Positions 1-9,562 of a stretch of 64,000 bases of DNA are shown here, in pieces. Made by a program: the position numbers and the translations under genes. The notes under the pieces are model-generated. The model saw nothing but the letters and a program-made list of their open reading frames with translations, did no database searches and had not been told where the DNA came from. Within the stretch, counting starts at the first letter, position 1. Each line of letters begins with the position of its first letter. The DNA is from Afipia clevelandensis ATCC 49720 (lineage in GTDB: Bacteria; Pseudomonadota; Alphaproteobacteria; Rhizobiales; Xanthobacteraceae), in the NCBI RefSeq assembly GCF_000336555.1, contig NZ_KB375281.1, forward strand, positions 186,001-250,000, in the 5' to 3' direction.

Positions 1-906
1 CACCGGCGGCGACAGGATTGCGCCGAGGCCGCCCGCGGCGAGCAGGCCGCCCGCGGCGTTTTTCTCGAAGCCTGCCTTCTTCATCATCGGATAGGCGACG
101 GTACCGATCATCACGGTGGTCGCGACGCCGGATCCGGACGGGCCGCCGAGCAGGAACGACGAAAGAACGACCGTGCGCCCGGCGCTGTTCGGCTTGCCGC
201 CCATCAGCGCCAGCGAGAAATCAATGAAGAATTTTCCGGCTCCCGACTGCTGCAGGAACGCGCCGAAGATCGTGAACAGGATGATCAGTGTCGCGGACAC
301 GTCGACCGCGACGCCGAAGATGCCTTCCAGCGTGATGAAAAGGTGGCCGACAAGCCGGGGCAGGTCGTAGGCCCGGTGGGTCCATGGCGCCGGAAAGTAC
401 GGACCGAGCATCGCATAGGCGATGAAAAGGATCGAGACCACCGGCATAATCCATCCGGTGGTCCGGCGCGTTGCCTCAAGCACAAGGACGATGAAGATCA
501 GGCCGACGATAACGTCCCACCGGTCGGGCGTGGTGGCGCGGTCGGTGAAATCGTCTCCGCCCATGAGCGCATAGACGATGGTTGCCACCGCAAGAATGCA
601 GGGGATGATATCCCACCAGCGCACCCGATTGCGGAAACGCGCCGCGAGCGGAAACAGCAGGAACGAAAGAACGAGCGTAAACGCGACATGGGTGTAACGC
701 AGTTCCTGGGTCGGAACGATTGCGTAGGCGGCGTAGAGATGGAACAGACTCATCGCGATCGCGATGTACGTCACCACCTGGCCGATGAATCCGCCGAGCC
801 TGTTGGTCGCGCCTTCATCCGCTTCGATGAATTCCTCGGCCTTGCGAAGTGCCTCATCGGAAATGACCGTCGAGTCATTGCCCGGCGGTGAATCTGCCGT
901 CGCCAT
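1..906 (-). CDS. TRAP transporter permease, 4TM/12TM fusion type (N-terminal part)
   Basis: Reading leftwards from an ATG at 906-904 gives 302 codons with no stop, so the C-terminus lies beyond the left edge. After a soluble N-terminus come hydrophobic segments typical of the small DctQ-like part, then the DctM-like core with GGPSGSGVATTV and a following KKAGFEKNAAGG stretch, both typical of fused TRAP permeases. Such permeases import organic acids or similar solutes with a periplasmic binding protein, driven by an ion gradient. A strong ribosome-binding site (GGGGGAG) lies just upstream. The gene is divergent from the TetR regulator at 1249. The binding-protein gene is not in the window and the substrate cannot be told. 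Confidence 0.88.
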   Translation of the reverse strand, partial: MATADSPPGNDSTVISDEALRKAEEFIEADEGATNRLGGFIGQVVTYIAIAMSLFHLYAAYAIVPTQELRYTHVAFTLVLSFLLFPLAARFRNRVRWWDIIPCILAVATIVYALMGGDDFTDRATTPDRWDVIVGLIFIVLVLEATRRTTGWIMPVVSILFIAYAMLGPYFPAPWTHRAYDLPRLVGHLFITLEGIFGVAVDVSATLIILFTIFGAFLQQSGAGKFFIDFSLALMGGKPNSAGRTVVLSSFLLGGPSGSGVATTVMIGTVAYPMMKKAGFEKNAAGGLLAAGGLGAILSPPV

Positions 907-1210
907 CCGTTTCTCCCCCCGTGGCCCTGTTTGTTGCGGGCCTTGCGGTCTTCCTGCTGACGCAGGGACCATTCGTTGCGCGCATTGAGGCGGGTTCAGA
1001 GGCATTAGGCAAGACTCGTTTTCAGCGATGGCGCTGTTGCGCGTGTCTCGGTGGTAAAAGCCGTGCGTTTTCGAGCGCGCGGGTGACGGCAACCGGCGCG
1101 ATTGGTCCGATGATTGGCGACGGACAGGGCCTGGCGGTATTCCTTGCAGTGGAAAACGCGAAACCCTTTGGAATATGGCTAAATTGCGTGCTGCGGGGCA
1201 GCAAAGACAA

Positions 1211-1239
1211 TTGACTTGGGCGAGGTGAGTGTTTACTCA
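1211..1239 (+). promoter_or_regulatory. Candidate sigma70 promoter for the TetR-efflux operon
   Basis: TTGACT at 1211-1216 is a near-consensus -35. A weak -10 (TACTCA, 1234-1239) follows after 17 bases. The -10 lies inside the inverted repeat at 1225-1240, so a bound repressor would block RNA polymerase. Confidence 0.5.
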
Positions 1240-1240
1240 C
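1225..1240. promoter_or_regulatory. Inverted-repeat operator GTGAGT-N4-ACTCAC upstream of tetR
   Basis: GTGAGTGTTTACTCAC is a perfect 6-4-6 inverted repeat, 8 bases before the TetR start codon and over the predicted -10. Its size and place fit a TetR-family autoregulatory operator. That the adjacent TetR protein binds it is inference. Confidence 0.7.
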
Positions 1241-1248
1241 GTTGCGCC

Positions 1249-1950
1249 ATGAGCACCCTCAGACTAACGAGCGATCTCCGCCGGGAGCAAATTCTGGAGG
1301 CAGCCAAGCGTTGTTTCGCCCTCCACGGCTTTGCGGGGACGACGACGCGCAGCGTCGCGCAGGCTGCGGGGATTTCCGAAGGATTGCTGTTCAAGCATTT
1401 CCCCACGAAAGCCGCACTCTATGCGGAAATTCTCGCCGAAGAGTGCGAGGCCGATCCCGAACTCATCCGGCTTCGCGAATTGAAGCCATCGACGACGACG
1501 CTGGTGATTCTCATCCGCGAAATGGTTGCGCATTTCATGCGTGCGACCGAATCGCCGGACGGGGAGGACGCCCAGCGGGTCAGGTTGCTGATCTCCAGCC
1601 AGTTGACCGACGGCGAATTCGCGCGGCTGCTTTATGACAAGATCGGAGATTTGATAGGAACGATCTTCGAGGCTTCGCTGGAGAGCGCGATCGCGGCGGG
1701 CGATGCGGAGCGGGTCGAGGGGGAGCAACTCAACCTTTTCTGGTTCGCGCATCAGGTTGTTCACATGGTGGCCCTTGCAAGGCTTCCTGCGACTCCCTCA
1801 TTGACGTATCCCAGCGCGCCCGACTTCGAGCGACAGATTTGCCAGTTCATTCTCCGCGGAATCGGAATGAACGGCCGGGCTATTACTTCTTATTTGGACA
1901 CCGTTCCTCCGCTTATGGATGCGGCGGACCGAATTGCGGAAAGTGCATAA
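1249..1950 (+). CDS. TetR/AcrR family transcriptional regulator
   Basis: A 233-residue protein with an N-terminal TetR helix-turn-helix (about residues 10-57; TRSVAQAAGISEGLLFKHF is the recognition region) and a helical ligand-binding domain. The ATG at 1249 is preferred over upstream TTG because translation then begins directly before the HTH and the operator lies outside the gene. The membrane-fusion protein gene follows after a single base, so regulator and pump are one operon. It likely represses its own operon through the inverted repeat at 1225-1240 and is released by a substrate of the pump. The inducer is unknown. Confidence 0.9.
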   Translation: MSTLRLTSDLRREQILEAAKRCFALHGFAGTTTRSVAQAAGISEGLLFKHFPTKAALYAEILAEECEADPELIRLRELKPSTTTLVILIREMVAHFMRATESPDGEDAQRVRLLISSQLTDGEFARLLYDKIGDLIGTIFEASLESAIAAGDAERVEGEQLNLFWFAHQVVHMVALARLPATPSLTYPSAPDFERQICQFILRGIGMNGRAITSYLDTVPPLMDAADRIAESA

Positions 1951-1951
1951 C

Positions 1952-3142
1952 ATGGACGCCACGAGCAAACCGTCTCAACACACTCCTTCCCCGGCGGAGA
2001 AGCCGCGTCCGCCAGTACGCATGCGGCGCTGGATGATCATCATCGGCGCAGCGCTTGTTCTGCTGGTCGGCATCATCTGGGGCTTCAACGCCTTCCGCAG
2101 CCACATGATCGCGCAGTTCTTCAAGAACAATAAGCCGCCGCCAACCGTTGTTGCCGTGGCCGAGGCGAAGTCGGAAGTGCTGCCAAATCTTCTGACCGCG
2201 GTCGGCGATCTCGCCGCCGTGAATCAGGTGAATGTCACCACCGACGTGAACGGCCGCGTCACCGAAATCCTGTTCCAGCCCGGCGCCGAGGTGAAGGCAG
2301 GCGATCCCCTGCTGCAAATCTATGACGCACCGGATCAGAGCGATCTCGCCAGCTACAAGGCACAGACGCTGGCGGCAAAGCTCGCGCTCGACCGCGCCCA
2401 GGCGCTGCTTGCCAAATCGTTCGGGCCGCAGGCGACCGTCGATCAGGCGCAGGCCGCCTACGATCAGGGCGCAGCCGCGGTGGCAAAGACCGAAGCGATC
2501 ATCTCGCAGAAGCGGATCACCGCGCCGTTCAGTGGCGTGCTCGGCGTGCGTCTGGTGCAGCTCGGCCAGTATCTCAGCGCCGGAACGCAGATCGTGTCCC
2601 TGACCGATCTGTCGCGGCTCTATCTGAACTTCACGGTCACTGAAAAGGATCGCGCGGTTCTCGATGTCGGCCAGACCGTCCGCATCAAGGTGGACGCCTA
2701 TCCGGGCCGCACCTTCGAGGGCAAGATCACCACCATCGAACCGCAGATCAGCGCCGACACTCGCAACGTCCGGGTTCAGGCGACCCTCGACAATCCGAAC
2801 CGCATCCTGCAGCCGGGCATGTTCGCATCGACCACGGTCGAACTGCCGTCCAAGCCTGCGGTGGTCACCGTGCCGGAAACGGCGGTCGATTACACGCTCT
2901 ATGGCGACTCCGTCTGGCTTATCACCGGAACGAAGGATGCCGAAGGCAAGGAAACGCTGAAGACCGATCGGACCTTCGTGAAGACCGGACAGCGGATCAA
3001 TGGCCGCGTTGTCATTGTCAGCGGCGTCAAGCCGGGCGACCGCGTGGTCGCTGTCGGACAGCTCAAGCTGCAATCCGGTTCGGCCGTCACGATTTCGACC
3101 GACCAGCCGCCGCCGATTCCCGCGCAACCGCCGCGCTATTGA
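1952..3142 (+). CDS. RND efflux system periplasmic adaptor (membrane fusion protein, HlyD/MexH type)
   Basis: 396 residues. A short cytoplasmic, proline-rich N-terminus precedes one membrane anchor (about residues 28-48), then a biotinyl-lipoyl-like half (VNGRVTEILFQPGAEVKAGD), an alpha hairpin and the second lipoyl half (ITAPFSGVLGVRLVQLGQYL), then beta-barrel and membrane-proximal domains. The adaptor links an inner-membrane RND pump to an outer-membrane channel. The start at 1952 is one base after the tetR stop, with GGAAAG as ribosome-binding site. The pump gene follows 21 bases later. No TolC-like channel gene is present in the window, so the outer-membrane partner must come from elsewhere. 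Confidence 0.92.
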   Translation: MDATSKPSQHTPSPAEKPRPPVRMRRWMIIIGAALVLLVGIIWGFNAFRSHMIAQFFKNNKPPPTVVAVAEAKSEVLPNLLTAVGDLAAVNQVNVTTDVNGRVTEILFQPGAEVKAGDPLLQIYDAPDQSDLASYKAQTLAAKLALDRAQALLAKSFGPQATVDQAQAAYDQGAAAVAKTEAIISQKRITAPFSGVLGVRLVQLGQYLSAGTQIVSLTDLSRLYLNFTVTEKDRAVLDVGQTVRIKVDAYPGRTFEGKITTIEPQISADTRNVRVQATLDNPNRILQPGMFASTTVELPSKPAVVTVPETAVDYTLYGDSVWLITGTKDAEGKETLKTDRTFVKTGQRINGRVVIVSGVKPGDRVVAVGQLKLQSGSAVTISTDQPPPIPAQPPRY

Positions 3143-3163
3143 TTTTCCGAGGGAGCGCCACGC

Positions 3164-6100
3164 ATGGCCTTCACTGATATCTTCATCAAGCGGCCGGTAC
3201 TGTCGCTTGTCGTCAGCCTGCTGATCCTGCTGATCGGCTTCAAGGCTGCGACAAGCCTGGGTATCCGCCAGTATCCGAAGCTGTCCAATACGGTCGTGAC
3301 CATCACGACGTCGTATCCCGGCGCGTCGCCCGATCTGATGCAGGGCTTTATCACCCAGCCGATCGAGCAGGCGGTAGCGTCGGCGGAAGGCGTCGATTAC
3401 ATCACGTCCTCGTCGGTGCAAGGCACCAGCACGATCTCGGTTTATATCAAACTCAATGTGGATCCGAATTCGGCGCTGACCGAAGTCAGCTCCAAGGTCA
3501 GCTCGGTCCGTTATCTGATTCCACGAGAATCGAACGACCCGGTGATCACGAAATCGACCGGCCAGACCACCGCGGTGATGTATATCGGTTTCGCCAGCGA
3601 CGAACTCACCGGACCGCAGATATCGGACTATCTCGCCCGCGTGGTGCAGCCTATTCTCTCGACCGTCGATGGCGTCGCATCCGCCGATATTCTTGGCGCG
3701 CAGACGCTTGCGACCCGCATCTGGCTCAATCCGGAGCGGATGGCCGGCCGTAACGTGTCGCCGGACGATGTCGCGGCTGCGATCCGGGCCAACAACTTCC
3801 AGGCCGCCGCCGGCCAGTCCAAGGGCTATTTCATCGTTTCCAACGTGACGACGAATACCGACCTCACCAGCATCGAGCAGTTCAAGCGGATGACGGTGAA
3901 GGCGAAGGACGGCGGATTCGTGCGTCTTGAAGACATCGCCACGGTCGAACTCGGCGCGCAGAGCACGGATGCGAGCGTCGCCATGAGCGGTCAGCAGGCG
4001 ATCTTCATCGGCGTGCAGTCGACGCCGCAGGGCAACCCGCTGAACATCGTTAAGGGCGTGCGCGGGCTGTTCCCGGAAATCGAACGCAACCTGCCGCCGT
4101 CGTTGAAAATGCGCGTGGCCTACGACTCGACCAAGTTCATTCAGTCGTCGATCGACGAAGTGCGCGATACCCTGCTTGAAGCGGTGCTGATCGTTGTCGT
4201 GGTGATCTTTCTGTTCCTCGCCTCGCTGCGCTCGGTCATCATTCCGGTGGTCACGATTCCGCTGTCACTGGTCGGCGCGTGCATCCTGATGCTGGCGATG
4301 GGCTTTACGCTCAACCTGCTCACGCTGCTGGCGATGGTGCTCGCCATCGGGCTTGTGGTGGACGACGCCATTGTCGTCGTCGAAAACATCCACCGGCACT
4401 TGGAGGAGGGCAAATCTCCGGTCGAGGCCTCGCTGATCGGCGCACGCGAAATCGTCGGGCCGGTCATCTCCATGACCATTACGCTGGCGGCGGTGTACGC
4501 GCCGATCGGCTTCCTCGGCGGTCTGACCGGCGCGCTGTTCCGCGAGTTCGCCTTCACGCTGGCCGGATCGGTGATCATCTCAGGTGTGGTCGCGCTCACG
4601 TTGTCGCCGATGATGTGCTCGGTGCTGCTCAAGGGCGGACATCAGAACCAGGGCCGTTTCGCCAAGCTGGTCGATCGCGTGTTCACGCGCGTGACCGACT
4701 GGTATGGCCGCAAGCTCGAGCGCTCGCTGGATTATCGGCCGATTACCGGTCTTTTCGCGGTGGTTATCCTGTTCCTTGTCGGCTTCATGTACATGAACAC
4801 CAACAAGGAGCTGGCGCCCGAGGAAGATCAGGGCATTCTGTTCTCGGTGACCAAGGCGCCGCAATACGCCAACATCGACTACAGCAATTTCTACGGAAAG
4901 AAGCTCGACAAGGTTTTCGCCAGCTTCCCCGAGACCGATCTGCGCTTCATCATCAATGGCACCAGCGGGCCGGCCAACGGCATCGCGGGCATGATCCTGA
5001 AGCCATGGGACGAGCGCAAACGGTCGTCGCTGGCGCTCAAGCCGTTGGTTCAGAATGAACTGAGCAAGGTCGAGGGCGTCAACGCATTCGCGTTCAACCT
5101 GCCGGCGCTGCCGGGCGGGCCCGGCGGCTTGCCGATCCAGATGGTCATCAGCACCACGAGCGGATTTCAGGCCGTCTTCGAGCAGATGGAAAAGCTGAAG
5201 AAGGCCGCGCGCGAGAGCGGATATTTCATTGTCGCGGACAGCGATCTTGCCTTCAATCAGCCCGTCGTCCGCGTCACGGTGGACCGCTCGAAGGCAAACG
5301 ATCTCGGCATCAACATGTCGGCGATCGGCGCAACGCTCTCGACGCTGCTCGGCGGCAACTATGTCAACCGCTTCAACCTTGAAGGGCGATCCTATCAGGT
5401 GATCCCGCAGGTGCCGCGCGAGCTGCGCCTGACGCCGGAATCCCTCGGGAACTACTACGTCGCGACCAATACGGGACGGCAGGTGCCGCTTTCGACCGTC
5501 GTCAGCATTCAAACCGCGACCAATCCGAACGCGCTGACACATTTCAACCAGTTGAACTCGGCGACATTCCAGGCAGTGACGATGCCCGGCGTGACGGTCG
5601 GCAAGGCGGTGGAATTCCTCGAGCAGCAGGCCAAGCAACTGCCCGCGGGATTCTCTCATGACTATCTCGCCGACTCCCGTCAGTACGTGCAGGAAGGAAA
5701 CCAGCTCACGGTGACCTTCGTGTTCGCGCTGATCATCATCTTCCTGGTGCTGGCGGCGCAGTTCGAGAGTCTTCGCGACCCGCTGGTGATTTTGATCTCG
5801 GTGCCGATGGCGATCTCGGGCGCGCTGATCCCGCTGTTCTTCGGATTGGCGACGATCAATATCTACACCCAGGTGGGTCTGGTGACGCTGGTCGGCCTGA
5901 TCTCGAAGCACGGCATCCTGATGGTGGAGTTCGCCAACGAGATGCAGATCAAGGAAGGGCTCGACCGCCGCACCGCCATCGAACACGCGGCGCGGGTCCG
6001 CTTGCGTCCGATCCTGATGACCACGGCTGCGATGGTCGCCGGCCTGTTGCCACTGCTCACCGCGAGCGGTGCGGGCGCCGCGAGCCGTTTCTCCATCGGC

Positions 6101-6250
6101 ATCGTGGTGGTCGCAGGTATGTCCATCGGCACGCTGTTTACGCTGTTCGTGCTGCCGGCGGTTTATACCTGGATCGCGACCGACCATAAGGCCGCATCGC
6201 AGAACCAGCGGGCCAAGGACATCGAGAAGTACGAACTCAGTCTCACCTGA
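3164..6250 (+). CDS. RND multidrug efflux transporter permease (AcrB/MexI-like)
   Basis: 1028 residues, the normal length for a hydrophobe/amphiphile-type RND pump. It starts MAFTDIFIKRPVLSLVV, the usual first membrane helix after an amphipathic segment. Proton-relay residues are present: D400-D401 in GLVVDDAIVVVENI and K915 in GLISKHGILMVEFANE, matching Asp407/Asp408 and Lys940 of AcrB. Two large periplasmic loops hold the porter and docking domains. GAGGGA-type ribosome-binding sequence precedes the ATG. The protein pumps hydrophobic compounds from periplasm or inner membrane using the proton gradient. Substrates cannot be assigned from sequence. Confidence 0.94.
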   Translation: MAFTDIFIKRPVLSLVVSLLILLIGFKAATSLGIRQYPKLSNTVVTITTSYPGASPDLMQGFITQPIEQAVASAEGVDYITSSSVQGTSTISVYIKLNVDPNSALTEVSSKVSSVRYLIPRESNDPVITKSTGQTTAVMYIGFASDELTGPQISDYLARVVQPILSTVDGVASADILGAQTLATRIWLNPERMAGRNVSPDDVAAAIRANNFQAAAGQSKGYFIVSNVTTNTDLTSIEQFKRMTVKAKDGGFVRLEDIATVELGAQSTDASVAMSGQQAIFIGVQSTPQGNPLNIVKGVRGLFPEIERNLPPSLKMRVAYDSTKFIQSSIDEVRDTLLEAVLIVVVVIFLFLASLRSVIIPVVTIPLSLVGACILMLAMGFTLNLLTLLAMVLAIGLVVDDAIVVVENIHRHLEEGKSPVEASLIGAREIVGPVISMTITLAAVYAPIGFLGGLTGALFREFAFTLAGSVIISGVVALTLSPMMCSVLLKGGHQNQGRFAKLVDRVFTRVTDWYGRKLERSLDYRPITGLFAVVILFLVGFMYMNTNKELAPEEDQGILFSVTKAPQYANIDYSNFYGKKLDKVFASFPETDLRFIINGTSGPANGIAGMILKPWDERKRSSLALKPLVQNELSKVEGVNAFAFNLPALPGGPGGLPIQMVISTTSGFQAVFEQMEKLKKAARESGYFIVADSDLAFNQPVVRVTVDRSKANDLGINMSAIGATLSTLLGGNYVNRFNLEGRSYQVIPQVPRELRLTPESLGNYYVATNTGRQVPLSTVVSIQTATNPNALTHFNQLNSATFQAVTMPGVTVGKAVEFLEQQAKQLPAGFSHDYLADSRQYVQEGNQLTVTFVFALIIIFLVLAAQFESLRDPLVILISVPMAISGALIPLFFGLATINIYTQVGLVTLVGLISKHGILMVEFANEMQIKEGLDRRTAIEHAARVRLRPILMTTAAMVAGLLPLLTASGAGAASRFSIGIVVVAGMSIGTLFTLFVLPAVYTWIATDHKAASQNQRAKDIEKYELSLT

Positions 6251-6263
6251 GGCTGTGACAGGT

Positions 6264-6375
6264 CGTCATGTCCGGCGGTGTGCCGGACATCCACGTTCTC
6301 ATCCGTGCCCGTTTTAGGACGTGGATGGCCGGGCCAAACGAGCGGAATCAGCTCGTTCAGTGCCCGGCCGTGACG
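6264..6375. repeat. Palindromic intergenic repeat, family A (copy 1)
   Basis: An imperfect palindrome. The outer arms start CGTCATGTCCGGC and end GCCCGGCCGTGACG, and the inner arms ATCCACGT/ACGTGGAT flank a loop. The same organisation appears at 60903-60986. It follows the RND gene and could act as a transcript-end or mRNA-stability structure. The family resembles REP-like elements frequent in Bradyrhizobiaceae genomes. Confidence 0.7.
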
Positions 6376-6437
6376 ATGATCTTCATCGGCCGGGGCCGGT
6401 CGATGCTTCGTGATATACCGCGCAGCCGCCTTTATGT

Positions 6438-7106
6438 ATGATCGCCGCGATCATGCTGACGGTTCAAAGCCTCACCAAATCCTACCCGACCTCTGAAGAA
6501 CAGCTTGCGGTTTTGCGCGGGGTCGATCTCGTGCTAGCGGCCGGCGAGAGCGTCGCGCTGACCGGCGAATCCGGCAGCGGCAAGAGCACGCTGCTGCATC
6601 TGATCGCAGGTCTCGACAGGGCCGATAGCGGCGAGATCTGGCTCGACGGTGCGCTGGTGTCGGGATTGTCCGATAGCGACCGGGCAGCGATGCGGCGGGA
6701 CCGGCTGGGCCTTGTGTTCCAGCAGTTCAATCTCATTCCAAGTCTTCAGGTCGCCGACAATCTTGCCTTTCAGGCGCGCATTGCTGGCCGTCATGACCCG
6801 GTCTGGCAGGACGAGCTGGTGGAGCGGCTGGGCCTCGGAACGTTGCTGGATCGTTATCCGGAGCAGCTATCCGGCGGTCAGCAGCAGCGCGTGGCCATCG
6901 GCCGCGCACTGGCGATCAAACCGCTGGTGCTGCTGGCGGATGAGCCGACCGGAAATCTCGATGAGAAGACCGCCGACGATGTGCTGGCGCTGGCGCGCGA
7001 TCTGGTAGCCCGCACTGGCTGCAGTTTCCTGATGGTGACACACAGCGAGCGTCTCGCCGCGACGCTCGACCGGCAGGTTCATCTCACCGCGGGGCGGATC
7101 ACATGA
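6438..7106 (+). CDS. ABC transporter ATP-binding protein (MacB/LolD/AttE type)
   Basis: 222 residues with a full ABC ATPase set: Walker A GESGSGKST (about 43-51), Q-loop VFQQFNLIP, signature LSGGQQQRVAIGRAL, Walker B LVLLADEPTG and a H-loop in MVTHSERLA. It is close to the LolD/MacB ATPases that power FtsX-type permeases in mechanotransmission rather than substrate import. Its stop overlaps the start of the permease (ATGA), so the two are translationally coupled. A second ATG at 6453 would give MLTVQSLTKSYP and is an equally plausible start, since neither has a clear ribosome-binding site. Confidence 0.93.
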   Translation: MIAAIMLTVQSLTKSYPTSEEQLAVLRGVDLVLAAGESVALTGESGSGKSTLLHLIAGLDRADSGEIWLDGALVSGLSDSDRAAMRRDRLGLVFQQFNLIPSLQVADNLAFQARIAGRHDPVWQDELVERLGLGTLLDRYPEQLSGGQQQRVAIGRALAIKPLVLLADEPTGNLDEKTADDVLALARDLVARTGCSFLMVTHSERLAATLDRQVHLTAGRIT

Positions 7107-9562
7107 TGCGTCCACTGTGGATTCTCGTGGGTCTGTTGAGCCACTGGAAGCGGCACCGGATGCAGTTTGCGACCTTGCTGATCGGATTGATCTCGGCGAC
7201 TGCGCTGTGGAGCGGCGTGCAGGCGATCAACCAGCAGGCGCGCGCGAGTTACGACCGTGCGGCGGCGACATTCGGTGGCGCGAACACCGCGATGCTGATC
7301 GGGCGCGACGGCCCGGCTTTTCCGCAGCAGCTCTTTGTCGATCTGCGCCGCGCCAACTGGCCGGTGTCGCCGGTGGTTGAGGGGCGTGTGGTGATCAGCG
7401 GCCGGGCCTTTCGGTTGCTCGGTATTGAACCGGTCTCGCTGCCTGCGGGAGCGGGCGCGGCTCCTGAAATTGCGCAGGCTGATCTGCAAAAATTTCTGAC
7501 GCCGCCGGGCCAGACATGGGTCGCGCCGGAAACTTTGGCCGATCTGGGATTGCGGGAAGGCGCCGCGCCGCAGACGAATGGTGTTTCATTGCCGCCGCTC
7601 ACAGTGCAGGTCAATCTCGCGCCGGGCGTTTTGATTGTCGATATCGGTATCGCACAGCGCCTTCTCAAAATGCCCGATCAGGTGTCGCGGCTTTTGGTCG
7701 GAGACCTGCGCGGCAAACGTCCGCCGCTGGAGCAGGTGGCCGGCGACAGGTTGCGGCTGGTCGCGGCGGGCGCGCCGAGCGATCTTGAGCGCCTGACCGC
7801 CAGCTTTCATCTCAACCTCACCGCATTCGGCTTGCTCTCCTTTGTCGTTGGCCTTTTCATCGTGCATTCGGCCATCGGGCTTGCATTGGAACAACGATTG
7901 CCGATGTTGCGCACTATGCGCGCGTGTGGCGTGTCGGCACTGGCACTGACCCTGACGCTTGTTGTTGAACTGGTTTCGCTGGCCATCGTGGCCGGGATGA
8001 TCGGTTTGATCTGCGGCTACCTCGTCGCCGCGCTTCTCCTGCCCGATGTGGCCGCAAGCCTGCGCGGGCTGTATGGCGCGCAGGTGCCTGGGCAGCTTGT
8101 GCTGAAAGCGGACTGGTGGCTCTCAGGCCTTGGCATGAGCATTCTCGGCGCATTGCTGGCGGCCGCTGCCGGTCTTTATCGCGTCTATCGCTTGCCGGTT
8201 CTCGCCGCGGCGCAGCCTTATGCCTGGCAGCAATCGCAACAAAGATGGCTGAAAAGGCAGGGCCTGCTCGCGCTGGCCATCCTTCTCGTTACAGCCGGGT
8301 GTTTCCTTTTCGGCAATTCCCTCGCAGCCGGTTTCGGAATGCTGGCGGGACTGTTGCTCGCGGCGGCTCTGATATTGCCGGTCATTCTCGGGGTTGCGTT
8401 GCGATTTGGTCAGGCCGGTACGGCGCAGCCATTGGTGAAATGGTTCTGGGCCGATAGCCGCCAGCAATTGCCAGGTCTGTCGCTGGCGCTGATGGCGCTG
8501 CTGCTCGCGCTTGCCGTGAATGTCGGTGTCGGCACCATGGTGCAGAGTTTTTCGCGCACCTTCGCCGCATGGCTCGATGACCGGCTGGCGTCGGAAATCT
8601 ATCTCAATGCAACGAGCGATGCGCAGGCCGCCGAGATTGTCGCGTGGCTGCATCAGCGTCCCGAGGTTGATGCCATCCTGCCGGCATGGCGCACCGACGT
8701 GACGCTGGCGACGCTGCCCGTGGAAATCATCGGCTTTGCCGATCACGCAACCTATCGCGAACGCTGGCCGCTGCTGGAAGCACAGCCGCACGTCTGGGAC
8801 AAGGTGCGGGCCGGCGAGGGAGCCTTGTTCAGCGAGCAACTGGCGCGGCGGCTGAAGGTCGAACTCGGCGATCGTGTCACGTTGCCGGGAGCGACGGGGC
8901 CGTGGCCGGTGACGGTTGCGGGAATCTATCCCGATTACGGCAATCCGAAGGGGCAGATCGGCATCGACATTGATGCACTGGCGGCACACTGGCCCGACAT
9001 TCCGCGCACGCGATTTGGCCTGCGCGTGAAACCGGAGAAGGTGGCCGGGCTTGTCGCAGCCATACGTGAGAAGTTCGGACTCGATTCCAGCAGGCTGCTG
9101 GATCAGGCCACGCTGAAAGCGGAATCCATCCGCATCTTCAACCGGACATTTTCTGTCACTTCCGCGCTCAACGCCTTCACGCTCGGCGTGGCAGGGATTG
9201 CTTTATTCACGAGCCTGCTGACGTTGAGTTACAGCCGGTTGCCGCAGCTCGCGCCGCTCTGGGCGCTCGGGTTGACGCGGCGGCGGCTTGCCGGGATCGA
9301 GCTTCTGAAAACCATGTCGGTCGCGCTGATCACGGCGCTACTGGCGCTGCCGCTCGGTATCCTTGTGGCCTGGTGCCTGGTTGCGGTGGTCAATGTGAAA
9401 GCGTTTGGCTGGCGTCTCCCGCTGCATGTCTTCCCGCTGCAGTTACTGGAATTGCTCGCCGTTGCGCTGTTGGCGGCGCTGCTGGCGACATGCCTTCCGA
9501 TTCTGAGGTTGATGCGGCTGCAACCCGCAGCCCTTGCAAAGATATTTGCCAATGAGCGCTGA
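7103..9562 (+). CDS. FtsX-like ABC transporter permease, double-unit
   Basis: 819 residues. An N-terminal membrane helix (LLIGLISATALWSGVQAIN) and extracytoplasmic domain are followed by a block of helices, a second extracytoplasmic domain (about 480-680) and a final FtsX core of helices. This two-unit layout is that of the long permeases paired with LolD-like ATPases, and corresponds to AttF/AttG as one chain. It overlaps the ATPase gene by 4 bases and the AttH-like gene by 11, so the three are one tightly coupled operon. A role in moving a lipid-like or secreted product across the envelope is inferred from its partners. Confidence 0.88.
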   Translation: MMRPLWILVGLLSHWKRHRMQFATLLIGLISATALWSGVQAINQQARASYDRAAATFGGANTAMLIGRDGPAFPQQLFVDLRRANWPVSPVVEGRVVISGRAFRLLGIEPVSLPAGAGAAPEIAQADLQKFLTPPGQTWVAPETLADLGLREGAAPQTNGVSLPPLTVQVNLAPGVLIVDIGIAQRLLKMPDQVSRLLVGDLRGKRPPLEQVAGDRLRLVAAGAPSDLERLTASFHLNLTAFGLLSFVVGLFIVHSAIGLALEQRLPMLRTMRACGVSALALTLTLVVELVSLAIVAGMIGLICGYLVAALLLPDVAASLRGLYGAQVPGQLVLKADWWLSGLGMSILGALLAAAAGLYRVYRLPVLAAAQPYAWQQSQQRWLKRQGLLALAILLVTAGCFLFGNSLAAGFGMLAGLLLAAALILPVILGVALRFGQAGTAQPLVKWFWADSRQQLPGLSLALMALLLALAVNVGVGTMVQSFSRTFAAWLDDRLASEIYLNATSDAQAAEIVAWLHQRPEVDAILPAWRTDVTLATLPVEIIGFADHATYRERWPLLEAQPHVWDKVRAGEGALFSEQLARRLKVELGDRVTLPGATGPWPVTVAGIYPDYGNPKGQIGIDIDALAAHWPDIPRTRFGLRVKPEKVAGLVAAIREKFGLDSSRLLDQATLKAESIRIFNRTFSVTSALNAFTLGVAGIALFTSLLTLSYSRLPQLAPLWALGLTRRRLAGIELLKTMSVALITALLALPLGILVAWCLVAVVNVKAFGWRLPLHVFPLQLLELLAVALLAALLATCLPILRLMRLQPAALAKIFANER

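Larger units (their letters stand above)
907..1248. other. Divergent intergenic region
   Basis: This 342-base gap lies between the TRAP permease (leftward) and the TetR regulator (rightward). Its right end holds the TetR promoter and operator, and its left end the TRAP ribosome-binding site. No convincing coding sequence, RNA gene or repeat is visible in the rest. Confidence 0.6.

Noticed and set aside
1913-3421. A 502-codon open frame on the minus strand opposite the MFP gene
   Set aside because: It is rich in Arg, Gly and Asp with no family motif. It mirrors the codon bias of the real gene on the other strand.
4580-6187. A 535-codon open frame on the minus strand opposite the RND gene
   Set aside because: Low-complexity Arg/His/Gln composition and no recognisable domain; an antisense shadow of a certain gene.
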